Of a stretch of DNA of 19,920 nt, positions 1 to 6,555 are shown piece after piece; positions within the stretch are counted from its first letter, which is position 1, and each line of letters opens with the position of its first letter. Source of the DNA: DASYUM01 sp036001225 (GTDB lineage: Bacteria; Methylomirabilota; Methylomirabilia; Rokubacteriales; DASRDR01); NCBI GenBank assembly GCA_036001225.1, contig DASYUM010000179.1:1-19920 (forward strand). Reading direction: 5' to 3'. Position numbers and translations under genes: made by a program. The notes below the pieces were generated by a model, which made no database searches, was not told where the DNA came from, and was given only the letters and a program-made list of their open reading frames with translations.

Positions 1-63
1 TGGCGCGCCGCCGGACGTCGCGGGGCTGGGGCCCCGCCGTCCGAGGGCGCGGACCCAAAGATT

Positions 64-82
64 GCGCGGGCAAAGCCCGCGC
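64..82. terminator. GC-rich hairpin downstream of the thioesterase gene
   Basis: A perfect 8-bp inverted repeat (GCGCGGGC, loop AAA, GCCCGCGC) lies about 50 bp past the stop of the minus-strand thioesterase gene. It would form a very stable hairpin but has no T-tract on either side, so an intrinsic terminator is only a suggestion. The rest of 1-128 shows no convincing gene. Confidence 0.35.
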
Positions 83-116
83 TCGGAGCGCTTCGTCAAG
101 GGGCGTCGGGACGGGC

Positions 117-130
117 AACGCCTCGGCGTT
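117..130 (-). terminator. Short hairpin over the thioesterase stop codon
   Basis: AACGCC and GGCGTT flank a 2-nt TC loop, giving a 6-bp perfect stem that includes part of the TAA stop at 129-131. Together with the hairpin at 64-82 it could mark the 3' end of the hydrolase/thioesterase transcript. The loop is very tight and no T-run follows. Confidence 0.25.
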
Positions 131-530
131 AAGCGCCACGCCGGAAGGCGACGGCCTGGCACGAGGCGATGACAACGCCGGCGTCGTCCATGACCGTCAT
201 CACGTAGAAGCCGGCCCGCTTCCCCTGGCGCTGCTCGTGGGCCTCGGCGGTCAGCCGGGCGCCCGGCGCCGCCGCCGTCAGGTACTGGATGGTCACGCTC
301 AGCGCCACCGCCGGCTCGCCGTGGGAGTTGCAGGCCGCGCTGAAAGCGTAGTCAGCGAGCGAGAAGATCGCGCCGCCGTGGGGCGAGCCCTGGAAGTTCA
401 GCATCGCCGGACCGAGCCGCATCGCGGCTCGGCAGTACCCCGGCCCCAGCTCCAGCAGCTCGATCCCCAGCGACCGGGCGTAGGGATCCGCGTAGAGCTG
501 CTGGCGGAGCGCGTCCAGCCCCGCCGTCAC
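129..530 (-). CDS. PaaI-type hotdog-fold acyl-CoA thioesterase
   Basis: This 133-aa protein is predicted to hydrolyse acyl-CoA or aryl-CoA thioesters in the cytoplasm. It has the PaaI/4HBT hotdog signature: Asn45, then HGG at 51-53 and the following helix with Asp60 in LADYAF. In the PaaI family this region carries the catalytic and oxyanion residues. The length is normal for a single hotdog domain. The GTG start at 530 is chosen because the upstream hydrolase ends with the same bases (GTGA overlap) and because residues before it read as non-conserved sequence. The overlap suggests translational coupling to the hydrolase. PaaI itself acts on ring-hydroxylated phenylacetyl-CoA, but no other phenylacetate genes are visible, so the substrate is unknown. 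Confidence 0.9.
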   Translation of the reverse strand: MTAGLDALRQQLYADPYARSLGIELLELGPGYCRAAMRLGPAMLNFQGSPHGGAIFSLADYAFSAACNSHGEPAVALSVTIQYLTAAAPGARLTAEAHEQRQGKRAGFYVMTVMDDAGVVIASCQAVAFRRGA

Positions 531-1360
531 GCGCGGAGGAAGCGCCGGAGCGCGGTGGCCGCCCGCGGGTTCTTGCCGAGGAGCACGGTGTAGTGGTTCG
601 TGTGCGGGACCACGACCAGGCGGGCGCGGGGGATCGCGTGGGCCATGGCCCGGCCCTCCTCGGCGGTCATCAGGCAGTCGGTGGCGGTGAGCAGGCCGTC
701 GGGAGCGCGCAGGATCAGCGTCGGACAGCGGACCTGGTGATGATAGACCCAGAGCCGCTCCCGGGCCAGGTTGCGCAGCTCCTCCTCGATCGCGTGGCGG
801 GCGACCTTCGAGCGCACCGCGCCCGAGGGCAGGACCTCGACGTCGTAGCGGAAGTAGCGCTCCAGGTAGTCGTTCCAGCGCCCGGCGAACATGGGTAGGC
901 TCCGCATGCGGTCGAGGAACGCCTCCAGCGACGGGAACTCGAGCCCGAGGCGGCCGATCGCCGGCGCCAGCGAGTCCAGGAGCTCGGCGCGCACGTCGAG
1001 TCCGCCGTCCACCAGGACGAGCTTGGCGACCCGCCGCGGCTCGCGGGCGGCGAAGCGGAGCGCGATGTGGGCCCCGAGGGAGTGGCCCAGGACGACGGCG
1101 CGCCGGAGCCCGAAGTGGTCGAGGAGACCGCCCAGGTCCTGGCCGTGGATCGCCAGGCTGTAACCGCTCGCCGGCCTGTCGCTGTCGCCGCGCCCGCGGA
1201 GGTCGTAGGCGATCAGCCGGAAGTCGGGAGCCAGGGCGTCGGCGAGGCTGGCCCAGCAGGTGTGGTTCGCGGTGAGGCCGTGCACACCCACGATGGCCGG
1301 GCCGCGTCCGGCCCACTCGTGGACCGCCAGCGCCACGCCGTCCACCGCCACCCTGGACAC
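527..1360 (-). CDS. Alpha/beta-hydrolase fold protein
   Basis: This is a 277-aa cytoplasmic alpha/beta hydrolase. It has an oxyanion-hole HG at about 27-28 (GVHGLT), the DLRGRGDS segment at about 53-60, the nucleophile elbow GHSLG (Ser94), a probable acid at Asp221 or Asp228, and catalytic His256 in HTNHYT. Size and motif spacing match typical family members (haloperoxidase, esterase or C-C hydrolase-like). The frame stays open upstream to 1534, but that extension overlaps the Fic gene and reads as Arg/Pro-rich non-conserved sequence. The GTG at 1360, just before the first beta strand, is therefore preferred. No Shine-Dalgarno is visible. A weak -10-like CAGAAT with an upstream TG sits about 7 nt before the GTG, so a leaderless message is possible. 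Its stop overlaps the thioesterase start by 4 bp. The substrate cannot be told. Confidence 0.88.
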   Translation of the reverse strand: MSRVAVDGVALAVHEWAGRGPAIVGVHGLTANHTCWASLADALAPDFRLIAYDLRGRGDSDRPASGYSLAIHGQDLGGLLDHFGLRRAVVLGHSLGAHIALRFAAREPRRVAKLVLVDGGLDVRAELLDSLAPAIGRLGLEFPSLEAFLDRMRSLPMFAGRWNDYLERYFRYDVEVLPSGAVRSKVARHAIEEELRNLARERLWVYHHQVRCPTLILRAPDGLLTATDCLMTAEEGRAMAHAIPRARLVVVPHTNHYTVLLGKNPRAATALRRFLRA

Positions 1361-1427
1361 GTGGGGTATTCTGGCATATCGCCGGGGCCGCAGGAAAAGG
1401 CCGAAGCCGGTGACCTCCCGGCGTCGG

Positions 1428-2468
1428 TCAGGACGCCGACGGGCGCAGTCGGCCGGGGGTGGCGGCCTTGCGCGAGCGCGCTGCAGACCGAGGTCGCGCG
1501 CCTCGCCGGTCACGCTTTTCCATGTACCCGGCAAGCCACGCGCGTGAGCTGAGCCAAAGGTGCCCGTCCCGGATAGCGCGCAGCTTACCGGAGAGCGCGA
1601 GTTGCCGTAGATAGACCGCCTCGTACGGCGACTGAGCGGCGAGGGCCGAGAGCGGAACGAGTTTCGCCTCGCCCGCGAGCTTCGGGATCAGGAACCGGCT
1701 CAATGTGCCACTGACTGCGCGCGCTATGACGTCCGCCAGCGGGTTCGGGTTGCCGTTGTCGGCGATCTGAAGCGCGTGCAGATACCGAGGCCGCTGCGAG
1801 GCCAGAATCACGGCGGGTGGGTAGCCTCGCTGAATCAACATGAAGTTTAGGATGAGACGACCGACGCGCCCGTTGCCGTCCACGAATGGGTGGATGCGTT
1901 CAAACCACGCGTGATGCGTCGCGGCATGGATCACCGGATGCCCATCCTTCAGCTTCGCAGTTGACTCACTCCACGCGGCGAGTTCGCCCGGAATGGCGGC
2001 CGGCACCGCAACCTGAACCGCGCGCACTTGTACTGGGCTCTTCCGCCACGCGCCGGGCTCGTCCTGAGTGGCCGGGGGCCGGACCTTCCAGGCCAGCTCT
2101 ACGGCGATCTTGTGAATCTCCGATACGACCGAGCCGGGAACGTGACCGTAGTCAGGAGCGTGTCTGTAGACCCAATCGGCGGCCCGGGCGTATCCTTCAA
2201 CTTCCAGAGTCTCGACGAGGCTAGCCGATGCCCGACCTCGCACCACGAGGTCTGCGACCTGGGCGCGGGTCATCGTATTGCCTTCGATGGCAGTCGAGTT
2301 GTGGACGTCGTCGAGCCAGATCTCGCGTAGGATGTGGTCGGCCTCGACCGCCCGCGGGAGACCGCCGAGGCGCGTGTTGAGGAGGGCCACCTCCTCGTCC
2401 AGGTCCCGCAGAACTGTCTGGAGAGAGGGTCGCCCGCGCCCTCGGGTGTTTTCCCGACGATCCACCAT
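1428..2468 (-). CDS. Fic-family protein (class II, probable AMP-transferase)
   Basis: This is a 346-aa Fic-domain protein. Fic enzymes move AMP from ATP to hydroxyl side chains of target proteins. The catalytic loop HPFVDGNGR is complete at 193-201, with His193, Asp197 and Arg201 present. An N-terminal autoinhibitory motif of the [S/T]xxxE[G/N] type is visible as STAIEG (Ser58, Glu62, Gly63), which makes it a class II Fic protein with its inhibitory helix before the Fic core. The C-terminal part (about 265-318) looks like a small winged-helix-type domain, as in many stand-alone Fic proteins, followed by a basic Arg/Ser-rich tail. The gene looks visibly less GC-rich than its neighbours and carries more A/T-ending codons, which suggests acquisition by transfer. 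The ATG at 2468 is the first start. No Shine-Dalgarno is seen. The target is unknown. Confidence 0.92.
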   Translation of the reverse strand: MVDRRENTRGRGRPSLQTVLRDLDEEVALLNTRLGGLPRAVEADHILREIWLDDVHNSTAIEGNTMTRAQVADLVVRGRASASLVETLEVEGYARAADWVYRHAPDYGHVPGSVVSEIHKIAVELAWKVRPPATQDEPGAWRKSPVQVRAVQVAVPAAIPGELAAWSESTAKLKDGHPVIHAATHHAWFERIHPFVDGNGRVGRLILNFMLIQRGYPPAVILASQRPRYLHALQIADNGNPNPLADVIARAVSGTLSRFLIPKLAGEAKLVPLSALAAQSPYEAVYLRQLALSGKLRAIRDGHLWLSSRAWLAGYMEKRDRRGARPRSAARSRKAATPGRLRPSAS

Positions 2469-2480
2469 TGTCTAAATCAG

Positions 2481-2489
2481 AAAGTAGCA
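2481..2489 (-). promoter_or_regulatory. Extended -10-like element before the Fic gene
   Basis: On the minus strand TGCTACTTT lies 12 nt before the Fic ATG inside the only AT-rich stretch of the intergenic region. It has the TGn extension of an extended -10 but matches TATAAT at only three positions, and no clear -35 is visible. It is included mainly because the TGCTA core recurs ahead of other genes in the window. Confidence 0.3.
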
Positions 2490-2589
2490 AAAAACCCGCG
2501 CGGCCGCAACGGTGGCGGCGTCCGCCGGCCTTCAGCCCGGGGCGTGGGGCAGTCTAGGATAGCGCCACCACAGCCTCGCGCAACGCAAC

Positions 2590-2616
2590 GGCCCGCGGCG
2601 AAAACGCCCGCGGGCC
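2590..2616. promoter_or_regulatory. Large palindrome between Fic and MFS genes (operator or leader hairpin)
   Basis: GGCCCGCGG (2590-2598) and CCGCGGGCC (2608-2616) form a perfect 9-bp dyad. An inner CG/CG pair closes an AAAA loop, with one C bulged. It ends 51 bp before the MFS GTG and is followed directly by a weak -10-like TATTCT (2619-2624). It could be an operator for a dimeric regulator, a leader hairpin, or an upstream roadblock. No regulator gene is adjacent. Confidence 0.4.
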
Positions 2617-2667
2617 AGTATTCTGGCACAGAACGGCCGGCGCGCTCGCCGGCGGAAGGGAGACGGC

Positions 2668-3906
2668 GTGTCGAGCAGCGACGAGCACGAGCCACGGGGC
2701 GCCTGGGTCGTCGTCGGCGTCCTCTTTCTCGCCCAGGCGGTCGCGATGGGCGTGCGCTCCACCATCGGGCTCCTCATCAAGCCGTGGGAGGCCGACTTCG
2801 GCTGGGAGCGGGCGGCGATCAGCCTGACCGCCTCGGTCGGCTTCGTCGTCTACGGCCTGGCCCAGGCCGCCTCCGGGCGCTGGGCGGATCGGACGGGGCC
2901 CCGGGTCATCTTCGCGGCCAGCCTGGTCGTGCTCGGCGCCGGCACTGCCGCCGTCGCATCCATCGTGGCGCTCTGGCAGGCCTACCTGGTCTTCGGCGTC
3001 CTCATCATGGTCGGCGTCGGCGGCGCCTCCAGCCCGACCTCCGCCGTCGCCGTCGCCCGCTGGTTCACCCACCGGCGCGGCCTCGCCCTCGGCATCGTCT
3101 CCGGCGGGTCGGCCGCCGGCCAGTTCGTGCTGCTGCCGGTCATGGCGGCGGTCATCCAGGCCGTCGGCTGGCGCCTGGCCTTCGTCGGCCTCGGCGCCGG
3201 CATCTTGCTGGTCGCGCTGCCGGTCGTCCTCCTGTTCTTGCGCGATGATCCTGATGGCGCCGCCAGTCGCCGCGGCGGCGGCCAGGCCGCTGGCGCGCGG
3301 CCCCTGCCCGTGGTGGCCCTCGCGCGCCACGCCAACTTCTGGTGGCTCGCCCTGTCTTTCTTCGTCTGCGGGGTGACCACCGCCGGCCTCATCGACACCC
3401 ACCTGATCCCGTACGCCCAGGACCACCACATCTCGCCGGTCACCGCGGCGACGGCCTTCGGCGTGCTCTCGCTGGTCAACATGGTCTTCACGATGGTGTC
3501 GGGCGCAGTGGGCGACCGCTGGGGCTACCGGTGGCTGCTCGGGTGGATCTACGCCGGACGGGCGGCGACGCTGGTCTTCCTGATCTTCGCCCGCGACCCC
3601 GTCCTGCTGTTCGTCTTCGCGATCGTCTTCGGGATCGTGGACTTCTCGACGGTGGCGCCGACCACCGCGCTCTCGACCATCCTCTTCGGCCGCCGCTCGG
3701 CCGGCACCGTCTATGGCCTGGTCGCGCTCAGCCACCAGATCGGCTCCGCCGCCGGCTCCTACGCGGGCGGCGTCATCCACGACCTGACCGGCAGCTACAC
3801 GCTCTTCTTCGCGGCCGCCGCCGTGGCCTCCGGCGCCGCCGCCCTCATGGCGTGGGCGATCGCCGAAGAGCGCGTGGTAGGCGAACCAGCGCCCACCCCC
3901 GCCTGA
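2668..3906 (+). CDS. MFS transporter (monocarboxylate/oxalate-formate-like)
   Basis: This 412-aa inner-membrane protein has about 12 hydrophobic segments in two halves. The GRWADRTGPR loop at about residue 70 matches MFS motif A between helices 2 and 3. The WFTHRRGLALG segment after helix 4 resembles the loop typical of the monocarboxylate and oxalate/formate antiporter branches. A poorly conserved hydrophilic loop separates the halves (about 190-220), followed by a second motif-A-like loop GDRWGYR. The start is GTG at 2668, chosen because GGAAGGGAG lies at the right distance upstream and because the N-terminus is then a short hydrophilic stretch before helix 1. A small organic-acid substrate is a family-level guess. 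The MntA/HepT pair begins 15 nt downstream, but this need not mean a shared function. Confidence 0.93.
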   Translation: MSSSDEHEPRGAWVVVGVLFLAQAVAMGVRSTIGLLIKPWEADFGWERAAISLTASVGFVVYGLAQAASGRWADRTGPRVIFAASLVVLGAGTAAVASIVALWQAYLVFGVLIMVGVGGASSPTSAVAVARWFTHRRGLALGIVSGGSAAGQFVLLPVMAAVIQAVGWRLAFVGLGAGILLVALPVVLLFLRDDPDGAASRRGGGQAAGARPLPVVALARHANFWWLALSFFVCGVTTAGLIDTHLIPYAQDHHISPVTAATAFGVLSLVNMVFTMVSGAVGDRWGYRWLLGWIYAGRAATLVFLIFARDPVLLFVFAIVFGIVDFSTVAPTTALSTILFGRRSAGTVYGLVALSHQIGSAAGSYAGGVIHDLTGSYTLFFAAAAVASGAAALMAWAIAEERVVGEPAPTPA

Positions 3907-3921
3907 CTCAGCCTCCAGTGT

Positions 3922-4356
3922 ATGATGGGGCCGATGATTCGAGGAAAACCGCTGCCACCCGACATCGCGCAACGTTTGAGCACGCTCGGCCAGGCTCTCG
4001 AGCGCTGCCCGTCCGTCGTCTTCGCGTATGTCTTCGGTAGCGCGGCCCGGGGACACCTGACGCCGCTGAGTGACGTCGACGTGGCGGTCTACCTGGACCC
4101 CGCGGAGGACCCGGTCACCGCGAGACTGCAGGCGACCGAGGCGGTGGTCCGCCACCTCGCCACCGACGACGTGGATCTCGTGGTCCTCAACTCCGCGCCC
4201 ACCGCGCTGGTGGGCCGTGTCCTCACGGGCCGGCGGGTCATTCTCGACCGCGACCCCTTTCTCCGCCACCGGTTCGAGTCCCTCGCGTCGCGGGAGTTCT
4301 CCGACTTCCGAATCTTCGAGCGCAGGCTTCTCGAGCGGCGCGCCCGGAGTGGTTGA
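3922..4356 (+). CDS. mntA: MntA-like nucleotidyltransferase antitoxin
   Basis: This is a 144-aa minimal nucleotidyltransferase of the pol-beta superfamily. The active-site signature GSx10DxD is exact: Gly39-Ser40, then Asp51 and Asp53. A third acidic residue lies near Asp85 in DDVDLVVL. Its 3' end overlaps the HEPN gene by 8 bp, the standard arrangement of MntA/HepT systems. In characterised pairs MntA neutralises HepT by transferring AMP to a tyrosine near the HEPN active site. The sequence argues for a catalytically competent antitoxin. The start is uncertain: ATGs at 3922, 3925 and 3934 are in frame and none has a clear Shine-Dalgarno. The MFS stop is 15 nt upstream. Confidence 0.9.
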   Translation: MMGPMIRGKPLPPDIAQRLSTLGQALERCPSVVFAYVFGSAARGHLTPLSDVDVAVYLDPAEDPVTARLQATEAVVRHLATDDVDLVVLNSAPTALVGRVLTGRRVILDRDPFLRHRFESLASREFSDFRIFERRLLERRARSG

Positions 4357-4762
4357 CCGGGACCTCATCCTCCGGAAGCTGGCCGACCTCGATCTCTATC
4401 TGCGGCAGGTCGCGGAGTACCGGGCAGTGAGCCTCGAGGACTACCGCGGCGACTGGAAGACCCAGCGCATCGTCGAGCGGACGCTTCAGATGGCCATCGA
4501 GCTCTGCGTCGACGTTGCGAACCACGTCATAGCGGACCAAGGTCTTCGAGTCCCCGCCACGTACGCGGAAGCCTTCGACGTGCTCGCCGAAGCCGGAATG
4601 CTACCCGGACCCGAACGGGATGCGATGGTGCGGATGGTCGGATTCCGGAACGTGATCGTCCATGAGTATGCTCGGGTCGAGGCGGAGATCGTCGTCCGCA
4701 TCCTGCGGCAGCACCTCGACGACCTGGCGCGCTTCGGGTTCACGGCGCGAGCCTGGGTCTAA
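4349..4762 (+). CDS. hepT: HepT-like HEPN-domain toxin (DUF86)
   Basis: This 137-aa, mostly helical HEPN protein is the presumed RNase toxin partner of the preceding nucleotidyltransferase. The catalytic motif Rx4HxY is intact as RNVIVHEY, with Arg100, His105 and Tyr107. In studied MntA/HepT pairs the tyrosine of this motif is the residue that MntA AMPylates. The GTG start at 4349 overlaps the last codons of mntA by 8 bp, which fits coupled translation. The reading frame stays open upstream inside mntA, but that part has no HEPN similarity. The length matches DUF86 proteins. Together with mntA it looks like a complete defence or stability module. Confidence 0.9.
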   Translation: MVDRDLILRKLADLDLYLRQVAEYRAVSLEDYRGDWKTQRIVERTLQMAIELCVDVANHVIADQGLRVPATYAEAFDVLAEAGMLPGPERDAMVRMVGFRNVIVHEYARVEAEIVVRILRQHLDDLARFGFTARAWV

Positions 4763-4795
4763 TTTAGAACAGACCGGCGCACTTCGGCTGGGCGC

Positions 4796-5098
4796 TCAGT
4801 CGGTCAGGGAGCGGTACAGCTCGATCTCGGTCGGCCGGGCCACCAGCTCCTTCATCTGGCCCCGGTGGCCGGCGAGGTGGGGCGCGGTCTTGTGGAACTC
4901 GAAGGCGGCGTCGGATCGGTATTGCTCGTAGAAGAGGAACACCGGCGGCGTGGTCGCCAGCCGGTGAGGCCGGTAGACGAGGCAGTCGGGCTCGGCCCGC
5001 CGCACCGCCTCGGCCATCTTGACCAGGAGGGCCTCGACCTCGCCCTCCTTTCCCGCCTTCGGGTAGATCTTCGCGACGACGGTCAGTGTGCCGGCCAT
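4796..5098 (-). CDS. ABM-fold (antibiotic biosynthesis monooxygenase-like) protein
   Basis: This is a 100-aa ferredoxin-like dimeric alpha/beta barrel protein of the ABM superfamily. The features are an N-terminal strand (TLTVVAKIYPKAG), a central helix with a conserved acidic run, the FLFYEQYRSDAAFEFHK segment typical of YgiN/LsrG-type members, and a C-terminal strand ending in IELYRSL. Family members act as quinol monooxygenases, isomerases or haem-degrading enzymes, so the reaction is open. A strong Shine-Dalgarno (GGGAGG, 6-nt spacer) precedes the ATG at 5098. The gene starts 14 nt after the TerC stop on the same strand, so the two probably share a transcript. Confidence 0.87.
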   Translation of the reverse strand: MAGTLTVVAKIYPKAGKEGEVEALLVKMAEAVRRAEPDCLVYRPHRLATTPPVFLFYEQYRSDAAFEFHKTAPHLAGHRGQMKELVARPTEIELYRSLTD

Positions 5099-5112
5099 GG
5101 CCCGCCTCCCTT

Positions 5113-5862
5113 TCAGACCTGCGCGTCCTCGAAGCGCCGGTGGAGCGTGACCGGGGCGCGCTTCTTCCGGTAGCGCATGTTCAGCAGCTCGACGAAGAGC
5201 GCGAACGCCATCCCGAAGTACACGTAGCCCTTCTCCATGTGGGTACCCATGCCCTCCGCCACCAGCATGACGCCGATGAGCAGGAGAAACGAGAGGGCCA
5301 GAATCTTGACGCTCGGATGCCGCTCGACGAAGTCACTGATGGCCCCGGCCGAAAGCAGCATCACCAGCATCGCCAGCACCATCGCCACGATCATGATCGG
5401 GACCTCGTTGGCCATGCCGACCGCGGTGATGACGGAATCGAGTGAGAACACGATGTCGAGGATGAGGATCTGGACCAGCGTCCACCAGAAGGCCCGGCGG
5501 GCCCGGCCGGCCGGGGTCTCCTGATGCTCGACCTCCAGCTTGTCGTAGATCTCCCAGGTGGCCTTGCCGATCAGGAAGAGGCCGCCCCCCAACAGGATCA
5601 GGTCGCGGCCGGACACCCCCCGCCCCAGGATCGTAAACAGCGGGGTGGTGAGTCCCATGATCCACGTGATGGTGAGGAGCAGGAGGATCCGGATACCGAG
5701 GGCGAGGGTCAGTCCCAGGCGCCGGGCCAGCGGTTGCTGGCGGGCGGGCAGCCGGCCGGCCACGATGGCCAGGAAGACCACGTTGTCGATGCCGAGGACG
5801 ACCTCCATGGCGGTCAGCGTGGCGAGGGCGAGGAGATTGTCGGACGTCAGAAGGTGGGTCAC
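5113..5862 (-). CDS. TerC-family integral membrane protein
   Basis: This is a 249-aa inner-membrane protein with about seven hydrophobic helices, the normal length for the short TerC branch (YgdQ/YoaE-like without CBS domains). The family's intramembrane acidic motifs are present: LGIDN at about 23-27 (Asp26, Asn27) and LDIVFSLDS at about 135-143 (Asp136, Asp142). TerC relatives are linked to manganese export and metal loading of exoenzymes, and to tellurite resistance in plasmid clusters. No ter genes are adjacent, so a metal-export role is the better guess. The GTG at 5862 is used because it directly precedes the first helix. A weak TATGCT -10 lies only a few bases upstream. It leads a two-gene operon with the ABM protein. 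Confidence 0.92.
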   Translation of the reverse strand: MTHLLTSDNLLALATLTAMEVVLGIDNVVFLAIVAGRLPARQQPLARRLGLTLALGIRILLLLTITWIMGLTTPLFTILGRGVSGRDLILLGGGLFLIGKATWEIYDKLEVEHQETPAGRARRAFWWTLVQILILDIVFSLDSVITAVGMANEVPIMIVAMVLAMLVMLLSAGAISDFVERHPSVKILALSFLLLIGVMLVAEGMGTHMEKGYVYFGMAFALFVELLNMRYRKKRAPVTLHRRFEDAQV

Positions 5863-5910
5863 GGCTTTTCAGCATAACGCATCCCCGCCGCCACCGGCTC
5901 GCGGCCCGGT

Positions 5911-5940
5911 TTGCGCGGCCGCGCGGGGCGCTGCTACAAT
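5911..5940 (+). promoter_or_regulatory. Promoter of the RmlC-like gene
   Basis: TTGCGC (5911-5916), an 18-nt spacer and TACAAT (5935-5940) with an upstream TG extension (TGCTACAAT) form a good sigma70-type promoter. Transcription would begin near 5947, about 15 nt before the GTG at 5962. This makes the in-frame TTG at 5911 a -35 element and not a start codon. Confidence 0.6.
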
Positions 5941-5961
5941 GCCGCGGCTACGGAACGACCC

Positions 5962-6522
5962 GTGGAACCATCCCGCCTGCGCCCGACCGACCTGATCGAC
6001 GAGGCGCGCGATCTCACGCGCCAGTCGTACACGGCCAAGCCGGCCATCGCCGGCGTCGTCCTCGCCGAGGTCCCCGTCTTCCGGAGCGCGGACGGCCTGT
6101 TCGCCGAGATCCTCCGGCTCGACGGGGCGCACCAGACCGAGGGGGTGCCCGGCTTCCAGCCTGTCCAGTGGAACTGGAGCCTGCTCGAGCCGGGCGCCGT
6201 CAAGGCCTGGCACCTCCACCTGGGCCAGGACGACCTCTGGATCATCCCGCCCGACGCGACGCTGCTCGTCGGCCTCGCCGACCTCCGCCGGGCGTCGGCG
6301 ACCGCGGCCGCCGTCCAGCGGCTCGCCCTCGGCGGCGGGCGCTGCCATCGCGTGCTCATCCCGCGGGGCGTGGCGCACGGGGTCGCGAACCTCACGACGC
6401 GCCCGCAGGCGATGCTGTACGCGGTCAACCAGTTCTTCACGTCGGATCCGGCGGCCACTGACGAGTGGCGGCTGCCCTGGGACCGCTTCGGCGAGAGCTT
6501 CTGGAGCATGGGGAAGGGTTAG
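5962..6522 (+). CDS. RmlC-like cupin (sugar epimerase-type) protein
   Basis: This 186-aa protein resembles the dTDP-4-dehydrorhamnose 3,5-epimerase (RmlC) family. The central strand pair reads KAWHLHLGQDDLWIIPP (His84, His86, Asp90-Asp91), followed by IPRGVAHGVANL (His139) and a C-terminal YAVNQFF strand with a charged tail. In RmlC the equivalent HxH and second His region line the active site. The line-up is partial, and no other deoxysugar genes (rmlA, rmlB, rmlD) are in the window, so a diverged epimerase or other cupin enzyme is safest. The GTG start at 5962 is chosen because it follows a good promoter. The SGNH hydrolase gene begins 33 nt after its stop on the same strand, hinting at a shared glycan-related role. 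Confidence 0.8.
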   Translation: MEPSRLRPTDLIDEARDLTRQSYTAKPAIAGVVLAEVPVFRSADGLFAEILRLDGAHQTEGVPGFQPVQWNWSLLEPGAVKAWHLHLGQDDLWIIPPDATLLVGLADLRRASATAAAVQRLALGGGRCHRVLIPRGVAHGVANLTTRPQAMLYAVNQFFTSDPAATDEWRLPWDRFGESFWSMGKG

Positions 6523-6555
6523 TCCTTCCGAGGAGCTGGCGCCCTCTCAACGGGC

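Noticed and set aside
1..128. End of a further gene at the left edge
   Set aside because: No frame across this stretch gives a recognisable protein end, and the hairpin-rich sequence fits intergenic DNA.
2554..4368. 604-codon minus frame opposite the MFS and mntA genes
   Set aside because: It is extremely Asp/Glu/Gly/Arg-rich without hydrophobic core or motifs. The MFS helices on the plus strand explain the region.
5962..6522. A rhamnose biosynthesis cluster around the RmlC-like gene
   Set aside because: No rmlA, rmlB or rmlD homologue, nor any glycosyltransferase, lies nearby, so only a family-level call is made.
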